NCBI RefSeq assembly: GCF_011764485.1
Contig: NZ_AP022849.1
Coordinates: forward strand, 496,001 to 560,000
Reading direction: 5' to 3'
DNA: 64,000 bases
Source of the DNA: Bosea sp. ANAM02
GTDB taxonomy: Bacteria; Pseudomonadota; Alphaproteobacteria; Rhizobiales; Beijerinckiaceae
Shown: positions 41,969 to 51,290 of the stretch, one piece after another
How positions within the stretch are numbered: position 1 is the first letter of the stretch
Layout of the letters: every line of letters begins with the position of its first letter
Notes under the pieces: model-generated
Told to the model about the DNA's origin: nothing
Database searches by the model: none
The model's input: only the letters and a program-made list of their open reading frames with translations
Translations under genes and position numbers: made by a program

Positions 41969-42640
41969 TCACGGCGCCGGCGATGGACCAGGAGCTGGCT
42001 CTTCATCGTCTCCGGGATCCGACGCAACCAAGTCCCTGAAGCGTTCCTCGAGGATGGTGACGAGCACCAGGCCATCCTCGGCGGAGAGGGCAGGGGTGAT
42101 CTGCAGAAGCGGGTGCGCGGCGATCTTCGAGATCGTCTCCACCTTGGCTCCAATTGCTTCTGCAATCAGCGACGGTTCGAAGTTCGAGAGGAGCGTCTTT
42201 ACGAGGGCAACACCCGTGAGAGTGACCTTCGCCCTCGCCAGATCAGCGAGATCAACCTCCAGACCCTTCGCAACCCGCTTGGGATCTGAATTCGAGCCGG
42301 TTCCGCGCACGCGTTCAGGCCCGTGCCGCTCCGCCACGGTCACGGGCCGCTGCCGATCAGGCTTGGGCCTGGGATCCTGCGCAAGATAGATCGGCGGCTC
42401 CAGGCGTCCTGTTCGCATCCCCTCCAGCTCAGAACGGAGGCGGACGGCGTCAGAGCCGGAGGCTCCTTTCAACTGTTGCTCAATCTCGAAGACGCGGCGG
42501 ATACGTGCAAGCCTCTGCGCTTCCGCGAATCTGAGCTGTTTCACGGGCGCCGCGAGAGCGTTGGCTTCCTTCGCGCGTGCAGTCCCCGCTGTCACCTTCA
42601 GGCCAATGCGTTGCTGGTTTCGAGAAGCGCCTTTGTGCAT
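41969..42640 (-). CDS. Hypothetical protein
   Basis: A 223-residue soluble protein 10 bp upstream of the DUF1489 gene and in the same direction. The N-terminus is helical and basic (RFAEAQRLARIRRVFEIEQQ), the middle is proline-rich (KPDRQRPVTVAERHGPERVR) and the C-terminus is helical (ALVKTLLSNFEPSLIAEAI). It is acidic at the end. No domain is recognised. Confidence 0.7.
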   Translation of the reverse strand: MHKGASRNQQRIGLKVTAGTARAKEANALAAPVKQLRFAEAQRLARIRRVFEIEQQLKGASGSDAVRLRSELEGMRTGRLEPPIYLAQDPRPKPDRQRPVTVAERHGPERVRGTGSNSDPKRVAKGLEVDLADLARAKVTLTGVALVKTLLSNFEPSLIAEAIGAKVETISKIAAHPLLQITPALSAEDGLVLVTILEERFRDLVASDPGDDEEPAPGPSPAP

Positions 42641-42889
42641 TCCACCGTGGTTCCCATTTGAATCGCATCGCGCGACCGACTCAGCTTACCGACGCCCAGA
42701 TTTGCGTCGAGGCCTCATTGATGGAATCCACCGCGAGGAAATCCCCAACAAAATCGAATCTTGACCGCGATTCTGGTGGATGGGGTCACAATCGATCAAA
42801 TTGCGCGCTTGCCGGAAAGGACCTCGGTAAGGAATTGAGCTGTACTCCTTGTGCCTCAATAATTTCATTCCTTGCGAAAGGGATTGAAG

Positions 42890-43561
42890 GTGAGCTTGTT
42901 GACACGCATTTTCAAAGCCCCGCTAAAGATCGTCCCTGGCCCCCAGTTCGAGCCGCTGCCCCCAACGCTCGATAGCCGTCGTCACAAGCGCTATCCGATC
43001 GTGATGACCGGCTCGGTTCGCCGCGAGCCGTGGGACGTCGTGCCGGTTCGGACGGTGAACCTCTCAGCGAGTGGCGCTGCCCTCGCGAGCCATGTGACCC
43101 CCCAAGTCGGCGAGTCGCTTTCGGTTGAGCTTGCCTTCATGGGGGTTCTGCCGGCGCGCGTCGTTCGCCTGCTTCCCCACGTCTTCGCCGTCGAGTTCCA
43201 GGTCAGCGCCTACCGGCTTAAGCAGCTGGAGAGGACGGTCAAGTGGCTCGCCGGACAAAACACCGCCACGCTCCAAGATGGCCGTCGCTACGAACGCCTC
43301 ATTCCGACGATCAGGGAGGCCGATCTGACGGTGGATTGGGGACAGTATCGGGTTCGCGTGATCGACATTTCCCGCTCCGGCGTCGGCATCGCAACCGATG
43401 TCACGCTGCCCAACGGAACGCCGGTCGAGCTGGGCGACAACCACCGCGGCGTCGTCGTTCGCCAGTTCAAAGGCGGCGTCGGCATCGACCTCGTCGACCT
43501 TCTCGGGCTCGACCTCTTCAACGAGGAAATCGACCTTCGCAAGGTGGCGGCGGCAGCGTGA
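42890..43561 (+). CDS. Tandem PilZ-domain c-di-GMP binding protein
   Basis: A 223-residue protein with two PilZ domains. The first has DSRRHKRYPIVMTGSVRREP and NLSASGAALAS; the second has DGRRYERLIPTI and DISRSGVGIATD. Each has an R-x-x-x-R and a [DN]-x-S-x-x-G, the c-di-GMP contact motifs. It has no other domain, so it may act as a c-di-GMP-controlled adaptor. The start chosen is a GTG at 42890 with GGA about 6 nt upstream; a TTG at 42872 is an alternative. The stop overlaps the GTG start of the next gene (GTGA). Confidence 0.85.
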   Translation: MSLLTRIFKAPLKIVPGPQFEPLPPTLDSRRHKRYPIVMTGSVRREPWDVVPVRTVNLSASGAALASHVTPQVGESLSVELAFMGVLPARVVRLLPHVFAVEFQVSAYRLKQLERTVKWLAGQNTATLQDGRRYERLIPTIREADLTVDWGQYRVRVIDISRSGVGIATDVTLPNGTPVELGDNHRGVVVRQFKGGVGIDLVDLLGLDLFNEEIDLRKVAAAA

Positions 43562-44301
43562 CCGTACGAGTTGCCACCACCTGCTCCAGCGGCAAGGCCA
43601 TGTCTCCAATCTGGCCTCTGCAGGCGGCATCGCTTCGCCCTGGCTCGATCGAGTCGGTTTCCGCCGCCTGGCTTGCCAACCTTCCTTGCGCTGTGGAGCG
43701 CATGCCTGCGAGCGACCTTTATCAGGGGCGCGGTTTCGGTCACGCCCGCACCGTCGCGCGACCGTTCGTGATCTCAGCCGGCCTCGGCCTCGTGAGGCCT
43801 GAAGAGCTCATCCCCAGCTACAGCCTGACCGTCTCAGCGGGAGCAGACGACATCTTCACCCGTATCAATGGAAGGCGAGATCCAGCGGCCTGGTGGTGCG
43901 CCATCCGATCGAACCCTTTCTCATGCCCTATGGACGCGCTGTTCGAGGGCGGCGGCATCGTTCTGATGGCCTTGTCGGGCCCGTACCTTGCGATGGTCGC
44001 CGACGAGCTTGAGCGGCGCCCTGAGAGCGATCTCGATCGCCTTCGCATCTTCGTGCCCGGATCACCTCGACATGTGCCGCCCCGCCTCGCACGACTGGTG
44101 ATGCCCTATGACGGCCGGATGAATTCGCCAGCGAGCGAGTTGCGCGGGCCGCTGACTGATTTCGCACCGCGCGCGCTGCGTGATTTCGCAGGAACCGCGC
44201 TGGAGGCCCTGCCAGACGGTGATGTGTCCCAACATGCAGCGTTCGTCAGCGCACGGATGGTGGAGCTTGAGACCGTGCCGGAAAGCGGGCCGAGGCCGTA
44301 G
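43558..44301 (+). CDS. DUF6884-like protein
   Basis: A 247-residue protein whose GTG start overlaps the PilZ gene stop. The N-terminal block (TTCSSGK, ASDLYQGRGFGHART, VISAGLGLVRPEELIPSY and SLTV) matches the YaaA/DUF6884 pattern, where a cysteine-lined cleft and a SAGLGLV strand recur. The biochemical role of these proteins is unclear; YaaA itself reduces oxidative damage. Translation coupling to the PilZ gene suggests a shared job. Confidence 0.6.
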   Translation: MTVRVATTCSSGKAMSPIWPLQAASLRPGSIESVSAAWLANLPCAVERMPASDLYQGRGFGHARTVARPFVISAGLGLVRPEELIPSYSLTVSAGADDIFTRINGRRDPAAWWCAIRSNPFSCPMDALFEGGGIVLMALSGPYLAMVADELERRPESDLDRLRIFVPGSPRHVPPRLARLVMPYDGRMNSPASELRGPLTDFAPRALRDFAGTALEALPDGDVSQHAAFVSARMVELETVPESGPRP

Positions 44302-44306
44302 CCGCC

Positions 44307-44729
44307 CTAGCGGCAATCCAGTTTTCCTACCCGCGGAAGGCCCGACAGGCGCACCTTCGGATCAAAGGTGATCGAGCAGCTTTTCGTTTCGGCCGGCAGC
44401 TCTTGGCTGAGCGAGATCGATGTCCCGGCGTAGCCACACTCGATCCAGATCGCGCGCGTCGATGACCTGCCGAACCGCCAGGTAGAAACCTCGCGGCCAT
44501 TGACGCTCCGGGTCTCATCCGGAGCCAAGCTTGCCTGCTCAGCCGGCGGACCATCGAAGAAGGTGATCCGAGCGTGCCGATGCGGCGACATGACCTGCTG
44601 TTCTTTCCAGCCCTGATGAACAGACGACAGCTCCTGCCTCGTGGTGAGTTCTGCTGGACATTGCGGGGCGGCGATCGCCGATCCGGCGGCGATGAGGCTC
44701 AATCCAGCTGCAAACACCCGCCTATCCAT
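44307..44729 (-). CDS. Secreted small protein, STY0301-like
   Basis: A 140-residue protein with a signal peptide (MDRRVFAAGLSLIAAGSAIA) and Cys in PQCPAEL, IECGYAG and SCSITFD. The spacing of Cys and W-I-E-C-G-Y-A-G-T-S resembles STY0301-type periplasmic proteins of unknown function. The Cys residues could form disulfides, for which the DsbA-like protein elsewhere in the window would be relevant. Confidence 0.55.
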   Translation of the reverse strand: MDRRVFAAGLSLIAAGSAIAAPQCPAELTTRQELSSVHQGWKEQQVMSPHRHARITFFDGPPAEQASLAPDETRSVNGREVSTWRFGRSSTRAIWIECGYAGTSISLSQELPAETKSCSITFDPKVRLSGLPRVGKLDCR

Positions 44730-44835
44730 GCTTCGTGCCTCGATTCCTCTGCTTCTCCGCGACGATACATCTCAGCCTCAAGCGATTCCAGGCCGTGGAC
44801 GAGCACCCAACAAGGACTTGGCTCACGATCTTTGA

Positions 44836-46662
44836 ATGACCATAAAATTCGGACCGACGAAGGAGTATCTGCGTTTGCCCGTTTCCGCAGTCTGGTTCGA
44901 TTTCGACGATACTCGTCATGGGGTCATCACGCTCGACGGTGTCGCGCTCCTCGGTGAGCCCAAGCTGGACGGCATCGTTCTCGCGCATGCGTGGCAGCTC
45001 AATGACCGTCCGATGCTCTCATACGTTTTCGTCGGCGGCCGGCCCGATCTCTCCAACCTCTACGAAGCCCACGGCGAGCTGGAGGTCGGATATGATGAGG
45101 ATCTGCTTCTCATCGACATCCAGCGCGAGGTCACGACAATTACCTATCGGCGGCCAGCGTTCCGCCGCAGCGGTCTCGTTCGGGGCGGCATGATTTCTGT
45201 GCCGCCAGGGTTCGACCCGGATCGCTACGAGTCTGAGAAGGAAGCGCAGGCCAAGTGCGACGAGCTTCTGCTCAAGCTCGATAGCGCGGGTCTCGATCGA
45301 TATCGGCGGCGCTTCGACCCCGAGAGTCTGGCGATCATGGAGCGCCTCGGGGAGCCCGACAAGCGCATCTATTCCTGGCTGGCGGAGCAATCCGGAGCAG
45401 GAGCGCGCCGCCGGGATTTCGCTCGGACATTCCCCATGCTGATGCCGTCCGTCTGGGCATTCGGCGCCGAAGATTGCAGGAAGGCGATCGACGACGGCGT
45501 CTCGATACTGCATTCGCTGAACGCGACCATCCATCAGCTGAACACTCAATCCGGGCGGTGCAAGGTTACGCAGGGCCATCTTAGGGCTCTTCGCCGCGCA
45601 GACTGGGGTATTGAGCGGGACGCATCGAGCTTCCAGCTGATGCTGCCGCATATCCCCCCAAACAAGATCCCGATCGATCGCGCGAGCGTCCGTGCCTGCG
45701 AGAAGCTGAGCAATCTCTGGGTAGCCGCGAACACCGCGATCGCAGGTCGGTCCTACCAGACTCTGCTGAACGGGCTGGACCGGGATTGGGCCGGCTCGCT
45801 CGACCTGATGAGGTCGGAGTTCGGCCGGCGGCTGGATCGGGTCGATGCCCCTTGGTTCTTCGACCCGGCCGACCATTTTTTCAATAGCGTCCTCATTCCC
45901 GCGATCGCTCATACTCCTCCGGGCTTAGCGACATCGCAGGTAAATTCGGTTCTTGAGTCCCTGTCCAGCAAGCTGATCTATCGCGATCTCAACATCGCGG
46001 GAATGATCCGGCAGAGCGAACGCTGGCATGAGGCAATTTCGCTGGCGAACCCGAAGTGTGAGCCCGCGCTCGCCTGGGATCGCCTGTTTGGCGACTATGT
46101 CTGCAAGAAAACGGGCCTCGCAATCACGTGTCTAGGCTCTTCGAGAGAGCTGGTCGATGAAGGCAGCCCCGACAAGGATGCTGACGGCTTTCGGGGCCTC
46201 TCGCACTGCGTCGCGAGCTATGACGAGCGCTGTGCCAGATACGAATGCGCTATCCTCTCGATTCGGGAGCAGGACGACGGGGCGAAGGGGATGCGGGTCT
46301 CCACCGTCGAGCTCGGGGTCAATGCCGGCGGGGACCTGGCCGTTATCCAGCACGCGTCCTTCGAAAACCTGGCCCCGAGCGAAGCGGCCGAAACTGCGCT
46401 CGCCCGCTACATGGACGCTGTCAACTCCGGACAGGTCATGGGCTGCGCTTCCCGCCTGGCCATGGCTGTACCGGCGACTCCCGGCGCCTGGGAGGCAGGG
46501 CATGATCACGTTTGGGTTCCTCGTATGGACCGGACGCAGCGTGAGGTCGCCTGGGCCCTGTGGCGGCCGCTGCTCTCCCGCGACTTTCGCTCCATGTCGC
46601 TCGACGATTTCGCGGCGTGGCTCCTCAACCAGTCTACGCTCCAGATGCAAGCCGCGGCCTGA
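44836..46662 (+). CDS. PcfJ-like protein
   Basis: A 608-residue soluble protein with a PcfJ-like domain at the C-terminus: GFRGLSHCVASYDERCARYE, CAILSIREQDD and VSTVELGVNAGG. PcfJ is encoded on conjugative plasmids such as pCF10 and in phages; its biochemical role is unresolved. The N-terminal 400 residues are not recognised. The gene runs into a PPP-phosphatase gene 17 bp on. Confidence 0.8.
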   Translation: MTIKFGPTKEYLRLPVSAVWFDFDDTRHGVITLDGVALLGEPKLDGIVLAHAWQLNDRPMLSYVFVGGRPDLSNLYEAHGELEVGYDEDLLLIDIQREVTTITYRRPAFRRSGLVRGGMISVPPGFDPDRYESEKEAQAKCDELLLKLDSAGLDRYRRRFDPESLAIMERLGEPDKRIYSWLAEQSGAGARRRDFARTFPMLMPSVWAFGAEDCRKAIDDGVSILHSLNATIHQLNTQSGRCKVTQGHLRALRRADWGIERDASSFQLMLPHIPPNKIPIDRASVRACEKLSNLWVAANTAIAGRSYQTLLNGLDRDWAGSLDLMRSEFGRRLDRVDAPWFFDPADHFFNSVLIPAIAHTPPGLATSQVNSVLESLSSKLIYRDLNIAGMIRQSERWHEAISLANPKCEPALAWDRLFGDYVCKKTGLAITCLGSSRELVDEGSPDKDADGFRGLSHCVASYDERCARYECAILSIREQDDGAKGMRVSTVELGVNAGGDLAVIQHASFENLAPSEAAETALARYMDAVNSGQVMGCASRLAMAVPATPGAWEAGHDHVWVPRMDRTQREVAWALWRPLLSRDFRSMSLDDFAAWLLNQSTLQMQAAA

Positions 46663-46679
46663 GTTGCCGGGATATCGCC

Positions 46680-47498
46680 ATGATCCAGACTGCCGACCTA
46701 CGCCTTCCCTTTGCATGCGCCGAGGAGCACGAGCTGATCCTCATCGGCGACGTGCATGGCTGCGCCGATCAGCTCGAAGAGCTCCTCCATCATGCCGCCT
46801 CAACACCGAAGGTCGCGGGACGCCGGCGGGTCTTCATCAGCGTGGGCGATGTCATTGATCGCGGCCCCGCTTCGTTGCGCGCGCTCGACCTCATCATCGG
46901 CGCCAAGGATCGTATCGGAGCCGACGACGAGGTCCACCTCATGGGCAACCATGAGCAGCTGCTTAAGATCGCGCTGATCGGAGGAAACGATCCTGCTCCG
47001 GCCAACGCCCTGAGGGTGTGGGCTCGCAATGGCGGCCGCGCGGTGATGAACGAGATGCTGACGCTGCATCCCGAAGATACCGATCTCACCCTGTCTCGTG
47101 GGCTGGGCCCGGAACGAGTGGGTCACCTTGAGCGGCTTGCGTCACATTTCCGATCGGGCCAAGTGCTCGCCGTTCACGCGGGGCTTTCACCCTACATGCC
47201 GCTCGACGGCTTCCTTGCCGCGCATTGGGCAATCGATCCCGCCGACTTCAAAGAGGATCGGCACTGGGCCTGGGTCCGCGAGCCCTTCCTTGACTTCGTC
47301 CCATCCGAGGGCAAGGGGCATCACGGCTACTTCATCGTTCACGGACACACGAAACCGAATGCAGATCTCATCTCGATCGAGAAGCAGGTGCGCAGATGCA
47401 GGCTCAATCTCGACGGTGGCTCCTATCAGACGGGCGTCATCCGCATGGCTCGCATCGTCGGCAACGACTGCGAACTGGTGCTGTCCACAGCCGGTTAG
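46680..47498 (+). CDS. PPP-family phosphoprotein phosphatase-like protein
   Basis: A 272-residue protein with the metallophosphoesterase motifs of PPP phosphatases: LILIGDVHGCADQ, ISVGDVIDRGPAS, LMGNHEQLL, LAVHAGLSPY and IVHGHTKPN. It would remove phosphate from proteins, or hydrolyse dinucleotides such as Ap4A as some bacterial members do. It is 17 bp after the PcfJ-like gene; co-transcription is likely. The ends of this and the Ku gene overlap by 4 bp on opposite strands. Confidence 0.88.
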   Translation: MIQTADLRLPFACAEEHELILIGDVHGCADQLEELLHHAASTPKVAGRRRVFISVGDVIDRGPASLRALDLIIGAKDRIGADDEVHLMGNHEQLLKIALIGGNDPAPANALRVWARNGGRAVMNEMLTLHPEDTDLTLSRGLGPERVGHLERLASHFRSGQVLAVHAGLSPYMPLDGFLAAHWAIDPADFKEDRHWAWVREPFLDFVPSEGKGHHGYFIVHGHTKPNADLISIEKQVRRCRLNLDGGSYQTGVIRMARIVGNDCELVLSTAG

Positions 47499-48340
47499 CC
47501 CGCCTTCCGCGTAGGTGCTGCCTTTCGGGGCTCCCTCTTGGCGGCCTTGTCCTGTTTCGCTAACGCACCGGCGCTCGCTCTCAGGGCGTCCAGCAGGTTG
47601 ACGACATTCGTCGGCTGCGCGGGCTTGGGGACGTGGATCTCCCGACCCTCGATCTTTGCGCGTACGAGCTCGGCCACCTTCTCCTCGTAGCGGTCCGTGA
47701 ACCCTTCGATGTCAAAAGTGCCGCGCTTTGAGCCGATGATGTGCTTGGCGAGATCCAACATCTCCCCTTTGATCTCGATCTCGGGGAGATCATTGAACGC
47801 GGCGGCCGAGGACCTAACCTGGTAGTCGAAGTTCATGGTGTGCGCGATAATCCCTGGACCGCTGGCGCGCAGGAGCACCGCGCGGTAGCGACGGAACAGC
47901 ACCGCGTGCGCGATCGCCGCGACGCCGCGGTTGCGCATTGCCTCGCGCAAAACGGCGTAAGACGCCTCAGCTCCAGGTCCGGACGGGGTCACATAGTAAG
48001 GCTTGTCGAGAAAAGCGGGATCGACCTCCTTGCAGTCGACAAACTGCCCGATCGCGAGCTTCTTATCCGCTTCCGGCAGCGCTCCCGCGAAATCTTCTTC
48101 CTCGATCAGGACGAACTGGTCCTTGTCGAGCTCGTAGCCCTTGACCTGATCTTCTTTGGCGACGGGCTGGTCAGTGGTTGGATCGATCAATTCCCGGCGG
48201 AGGCGATTGCCCGTGGCCCTGTTCACCATGTTAAAACTTGTGCGTTCGCTAGTGCTGGCAGCGGTGTACAGCGCCACGGGCACTGACAAGGCTCCCAGAA
48301 TCAAGCTGCCGCGCCACTGGGCTCTCGGGGCTGCCGCCAT
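47495..48340 (-). CDS. ku: Ku protein of bacterial non-homologous end joining (copy 1)
   Basis: A 281-residue Ku homodimer-type protein that binds DNA ends for repair with LigD. QWRGSLILGALSVPVALYTA and YELDKDQFVLIEEEDF are Ku core blocks, and VVNLLDALRASAG sits before a basic tail (KQDKAAKREPRKAAPTRKAG). The start at 48340 has GGAG upstream; 48355 is an alternative. It is divergent from a second ku gene 100 bp away. No ligD is in the window. Confidence 0.93.
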   Translation of the reverse strand: MAAAPRAQWRGSLILGALSVPVALYTAASTSERTSFNMVNRATGNRLRRELIDPTTDQPVAKEDQVKGYELDKDQFVLIEEEDFAGALPEADKKLAIGQFVDCKEVDPAFLDKPYYVTPSGPGAEASYAVLREAMRNRGVAAIAHAVLFRRYRAVLLRASGPGIIAHTMNFDYQVRSSAAAFNDLPEIEIKGEMLDLAKHIIGSKRGTFDIEGFTDRYEEKVAELVRAKIEGREIHVPKPAQPTNVVNLLDALRASAGALAKQDKAAKREPRKAAPTRKAG

Positions 48341-48367
48341 CGTACGCAACTCCATAAACGCAACCGG

Positions 48368-48411
48368 GACTCAAACGCCCGGGAACCGTTGGCGTTCCCG
48401 GAAATTGAGTC
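48368..48411. promoter_or_regulatory. Composite inverted repeat between the two ku genes
   Basis: GACTCAA (48368-48374) and TTGAGTC (48405-48411) form outer 7-bp arms; inner arms CCGGGAAC (48379-48386) and GTTCCCGG (48394-48401) are also perfectly complementary. It sits in the roughly 100-bp divergent promoter region, the right place for a shared operator or a cruciform. No known binding motif is matched. Confidence 0.6.
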
Positions 48412-48441
48412 GGCGTGAGTGGTGTGCGCGTGGTGAGTGTC

Positions 48442-49236
48442 ATGGCGGCGTATTGGAGAGGCTATCTGAAGCTCTCGTTGGTGACGTGCCCGGTGGCGCT
48501 AAGCCCCGCCACCACCGACACCGAAAAGGTCCGCTTCCACACGCTGGCGCGCTCGACCGGGCAGCGCGTAGTCAGCCGCTATATCGATTCCGTCAGCCTG
48601 AAGCCTGTCAACGACGAGGAAGACGTCGTCAAAGGCTATGAGGTCGAGGAGGGCCGGTTCGTCATCTTCGAGGACGAAGAGCTCGCGGCCGTCGGCCTGG
48701 AGAGCGCCCGGTCCATCGACATCGATATGTTTGCACCCAAGGATTCTATCGGATGGAGCTACCTGGATTCCGGCTACTTCCTCACGCCTGACGATCCCGT
48801 CGGCGAGGAGGCCTATGCCGTCATTCGGGAGGGCATGGTAGCGACCGACACCGTCGGGATCTCGCGCGTGGTGCTGAACCGCCGGGAGCGCGCGGTGATG
48901 CTCGTTCCGCACGGCAAAGGCATCATGGCTTGGACCCTTCGCTTCGGGAACGAGGTCCGTCGGCCTGGCATCTATTTCGGCGAGCTCGGCGACGCGAAGC
49001 CGGATCCGGATCTGATGAAACTCGCCGACCAACTGGTGGCTCAGAAGACGGAGCCATGGAGCGAGAAACTCATGGAGGATCCGGTCCAGACGCACTTGCT
49101 CAAGATCATCGATCGAAAGCGCGGCAGCATCCGGAAATCGGCTCCGGGAGCGAAACCTGCAACCGTCATCAACCTCTTCGACGCGCTTCGGGAGTCACTC
49201 AAGGAGGAGGGGGCTCAGAGGCAACGGAAACACTAG
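48442..49236 (+). CDS. ku: Ku protein of bacterial non-homologous end joining (copy 2)
   Basis: A 264-residue Ku (start MAAYWRGYLKLSLVTCPVAL, with an alternative GTG at 48415). Core blocks: FHTLARSTGQRVVSRYID, VVKGYEVEEGRFVIFEDEEL and PVGEEAYAVIREGM. It differs clearly from copy 1, including a shorter basic tail (EEGAQRQRKH). In Sinorhizobium, divergent plasmid-borne ku genes encode Ku proteins that work in pairs, so a heterodimer is plausible here. Confidence 0.92.
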   Translation: MAAYWRGYLKLSLVTCPVALSPATTDTEKVRFHTLARSTGQRVVSRYIDSVSLKPVNDEEDVVKGYEVEEGRFVIFEDEELAAVGLESARSIDIDMFAPKDSIGWSYLDSGYFLTPDDPVGEEAYAVIREGMVATDTVGISRVVLNRRERAVMLVPHGKGIMAWTLRFGNEVRRPGIYFGELGDAKPDPDLMKLADQLVAQKTEPWSEKLMEDPVQTHLLKIIDRKRGSIRKSAPGAKPATVINLFDALRESLKEEGAQRQRKH

Positions 49237-49329
49237 CGCGGCTCGCCTGATTCCCGTGTCGCTTGTCTCGTGATCGCTTCTTCCTTGCACGCCGGCCGAC
49301 TAGCGTCTCCGCATCCAATGGAGATCCCG

Positions 49330-49551
49330 ATGAGCAAGTTCCGGTTCACGATCACTGCACCAACCACGGTCTCGGCTGTTGTGGAGGTAGAGGCAGATTC
49401 GATCGAGGAGGCTCACGCGATTGCTCTCGCTCCCAGCTTCTACAACGATCCGGAGAAGGCCTCGTTTTATTCCGACGACGAGAACAAGCTTCGGGACGTC
49501 TATCTCCCGGACGAGAGCGACTACGAGCAGATCGACGCTCCGCAGCCCTGA
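49330..49551 (+). CDS. Small hypothetical protein
   Basis: A 73-residue acidic protein: SKFRFTITAPTTVSAVVEVE, then FYSDDENKLRDVYLPDESDY. The start at 49330 is chosen because the residues before it look non-coding. The beta-hairpin start and acidic tail are compatible with a DNA-mimic or adaptor role, but this is speculative. Confidence 0.55.
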   Translation: MSKFRFTITAPTTVSAVVEVEADSIEEAHAIALAPSFYNDPEKASFYSDDENKLRDVYLPDESDYEQIDAPQP

Positions 49552-49590
49552 ACGACGAGGCGCGCGTTTACCCTCGCAGCTCAAAAGAGA

Positions 49591-49625
49591 AAGGGGCGCC
49601 TGGGCAGGGTACCCTGGCGCCCCTT
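49591..49625. terminator. Bidirectional terminator hairpin
   Basis: AAGGGGCGCC (49591-49600) and GGCGCCCCTT (49616-49625) form a 10-bp GC-rich stem with an AT-containing flank on both sides (AAAAGAGA before, TTCGTTCG after). It sits between convergent genes and would stop transcription from both. Confidence 0.6.
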
Positions 49626-49632
49626 CGTTCGA

Positions 49633-51078
49633 CTAGTTCAGGCGCGGAGCCTGCTTCGGGCTTGCCTCGGCGAGGATCTCTGCGGCGACATCTTCTACCC
49701 CGTCTTTCATGAGGTAGCTTCCGCTGACAATGCCGTAGCAATCGACGAGGCGATCGAGGCAATCGGCCGCCGCGTCCTCGTCAATCCGCCGGACGAAATC
49801 CGGATGATCCGAAATCCAGGGCAGGCAGGCCGCCAGCGCTTCGAGGAACTCGGCAGGCTCGAAATCCTCGTCCGCATCATCAAGCGATCCCGCTTCGATG
49901 CGCTTAAGCTCCAGCTGATCAGCGCGAATACCGAGGTAGGCAGGAAGGCTCGCCGCGTCATGGACGCCGTTGACGTCGACGAACTGCTCGTTGCCTTGGA
50001 TGGGGCCGTCATCCGTCGTCAACGACACCAAGATGGCGACGTCGCTCTCGTTCTCCTCAGCGCCTCGATCAAGAACCCGGACTAGGGTCGTCCTTCCGAT
50101 CAAGCCCGCAACGCCGGTCATGAAGTGATCGGCGATGTCGTCACCCAAGCAGAACAGATTGACCAGTGCCGTTTGCGTGACGCGGTTCGCCGTCAGGCGG
50201 CCCAAATGCGAGCGGCTCGATCCGACGAGATTGATCTGGCCGACATGGACGAGATCGCTACCCAGCGCAGGAGCCCAGGTCACACCCCGACGGGCGATCC
50301 GCTGCGAGCCGAAGAGGTCAAGCACCTGGATCAGATCCGCCATCGTGCCGCCCGCGCGGCCGGCTTCGACCAGGCCCTCCACGGTCGCTCTGAGATCGAC
50401 ATCGGGATCCAGCAAGCGGTTCCACTCCAGCCCGAAGGCTGCAGCGACATCCGCTCGTCCGGGCTTTGCCTGCACAAAGCTCGGGATGCCCTCCACGACG
50501 CGCTTCATCCGCTTCCGCCAGACCTTGCCCACGTTGTCCCAGCTCCGCATGCGAAGGTGATCAACGTTACGCTCCGGGTCCATCAACGCCGTCGCGCTGC
50601 CAAGCAGCATGCTGGCGAGATCCGCAAGCGAGATCTGCTCCTTGATGAGGTCCCTGACCGTCGCGAGGACCGCCTTGGCGCGAGTTCCCGTCCTCTCCCT
50701 GAAGCAGGGCAAACCTGCCAGCGGCTTGAGGATCGCATCTACTGGGAGCGTCTCCGCGATCGCAGCACGAGCGGTGAAGGCGAGTTCGTCGGTGATCTTC
50801 TCCGCTACCGGACGGCTTGCTCCGCTCGCCATGAGTGCCTTGATGGCCACATCACGACGTTCGGCCCGAACGGCCGGCTCCACTTCGTGGTCATCCTTGC
50901 TCGGCTCGGCTCGCCCGATATCGGCGACGAGCGCTTTCCACGAAGCGTGCCCGTAGACGTGCGCCGTGGTCTCCAGGCATTGCGCTCGGATCTTCTTCAG
51001 CCCGACCTGGTCGAACTGCTGCTGCAGCGCCTTAGCGACAAGCTTCGGACGCACGGTATTATGAAAATGGTGGGTCAT
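49633..51078 (-). CDS. Unknown 481-residue protein
   Basis: A soluble protein from the ATG at 51078, with GGAGG 6 nt upstream. The N-terminal domain (RPKLVAKALQQQFDQVGLKK, then HVYGHASWKALVADI) is similar in layout to that of the gene at 18595: a long helix followed by a [YH]-G-[YH]-x-[SL]-x-x-x-L element. The remainder is mostly helical and acidic at the C-terminus (ASLPAYLGIRADQLELKRIE). No known domain is recognised. Confidence 0.72.
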   Translation of the reverse strand: MTHHFHNTVRPKLVAKALQQQFDQVGLKKIRAQCLETTAHVYGHASWKALVADIGRAEPSKDDHEVEPAVRAERRDVAIKALMASGASRPVAEKITDELAFTARAAIAETLPVDAILKPLAGLPCFRERTGTRAKAVLATVRDLIKEQISLADLASMLLGSATALMDPERNVDHLRMRSWDNVGKVWRKRMKRVVEGIPSFVQAKPGRADVAAAFGLEWNRLLDPDVDLRATVEGLVEAGRAGGTMADLIQVLDLFGSQRIARRGVTWAPALGSDLVHVGQINLVGSSRSHLGRLTANRVTQTALVNLFCLGDDIADHFMTGVAGLIGRTTLVRVLDRGAEENESDVAILVSLTTDDGPIQGNEQFVDVNGVHDAASLPAYLGIRADQLELKRIEAGSLDDADEDFEPAEFLEALAACLPWISDHPDFVRRIDEDAAADCLDRLVDCYGIVSGSYLMKDGVEDVAAEILAEASPKQAPRLN

Positions 51079-51290
51079 GCCAACCTCCGGGTCATGGTCG
51101 GCCTGCTCGACCACCGAAGGGGTGGGGTCGTAATTGATCGTCTAGATCAGAGAATGCCTTGAAAAAGGCTCCGCCTATGGCAGGCGCGCTGGGTTATCTC
51201 AGAACCCGGCGATGAATTGAGCACACGATTCTTGATAAGGCAAGTGGCACGCAAGGATCCGCCCACAGCGTGGTTAACCTGGTGTGCAGG

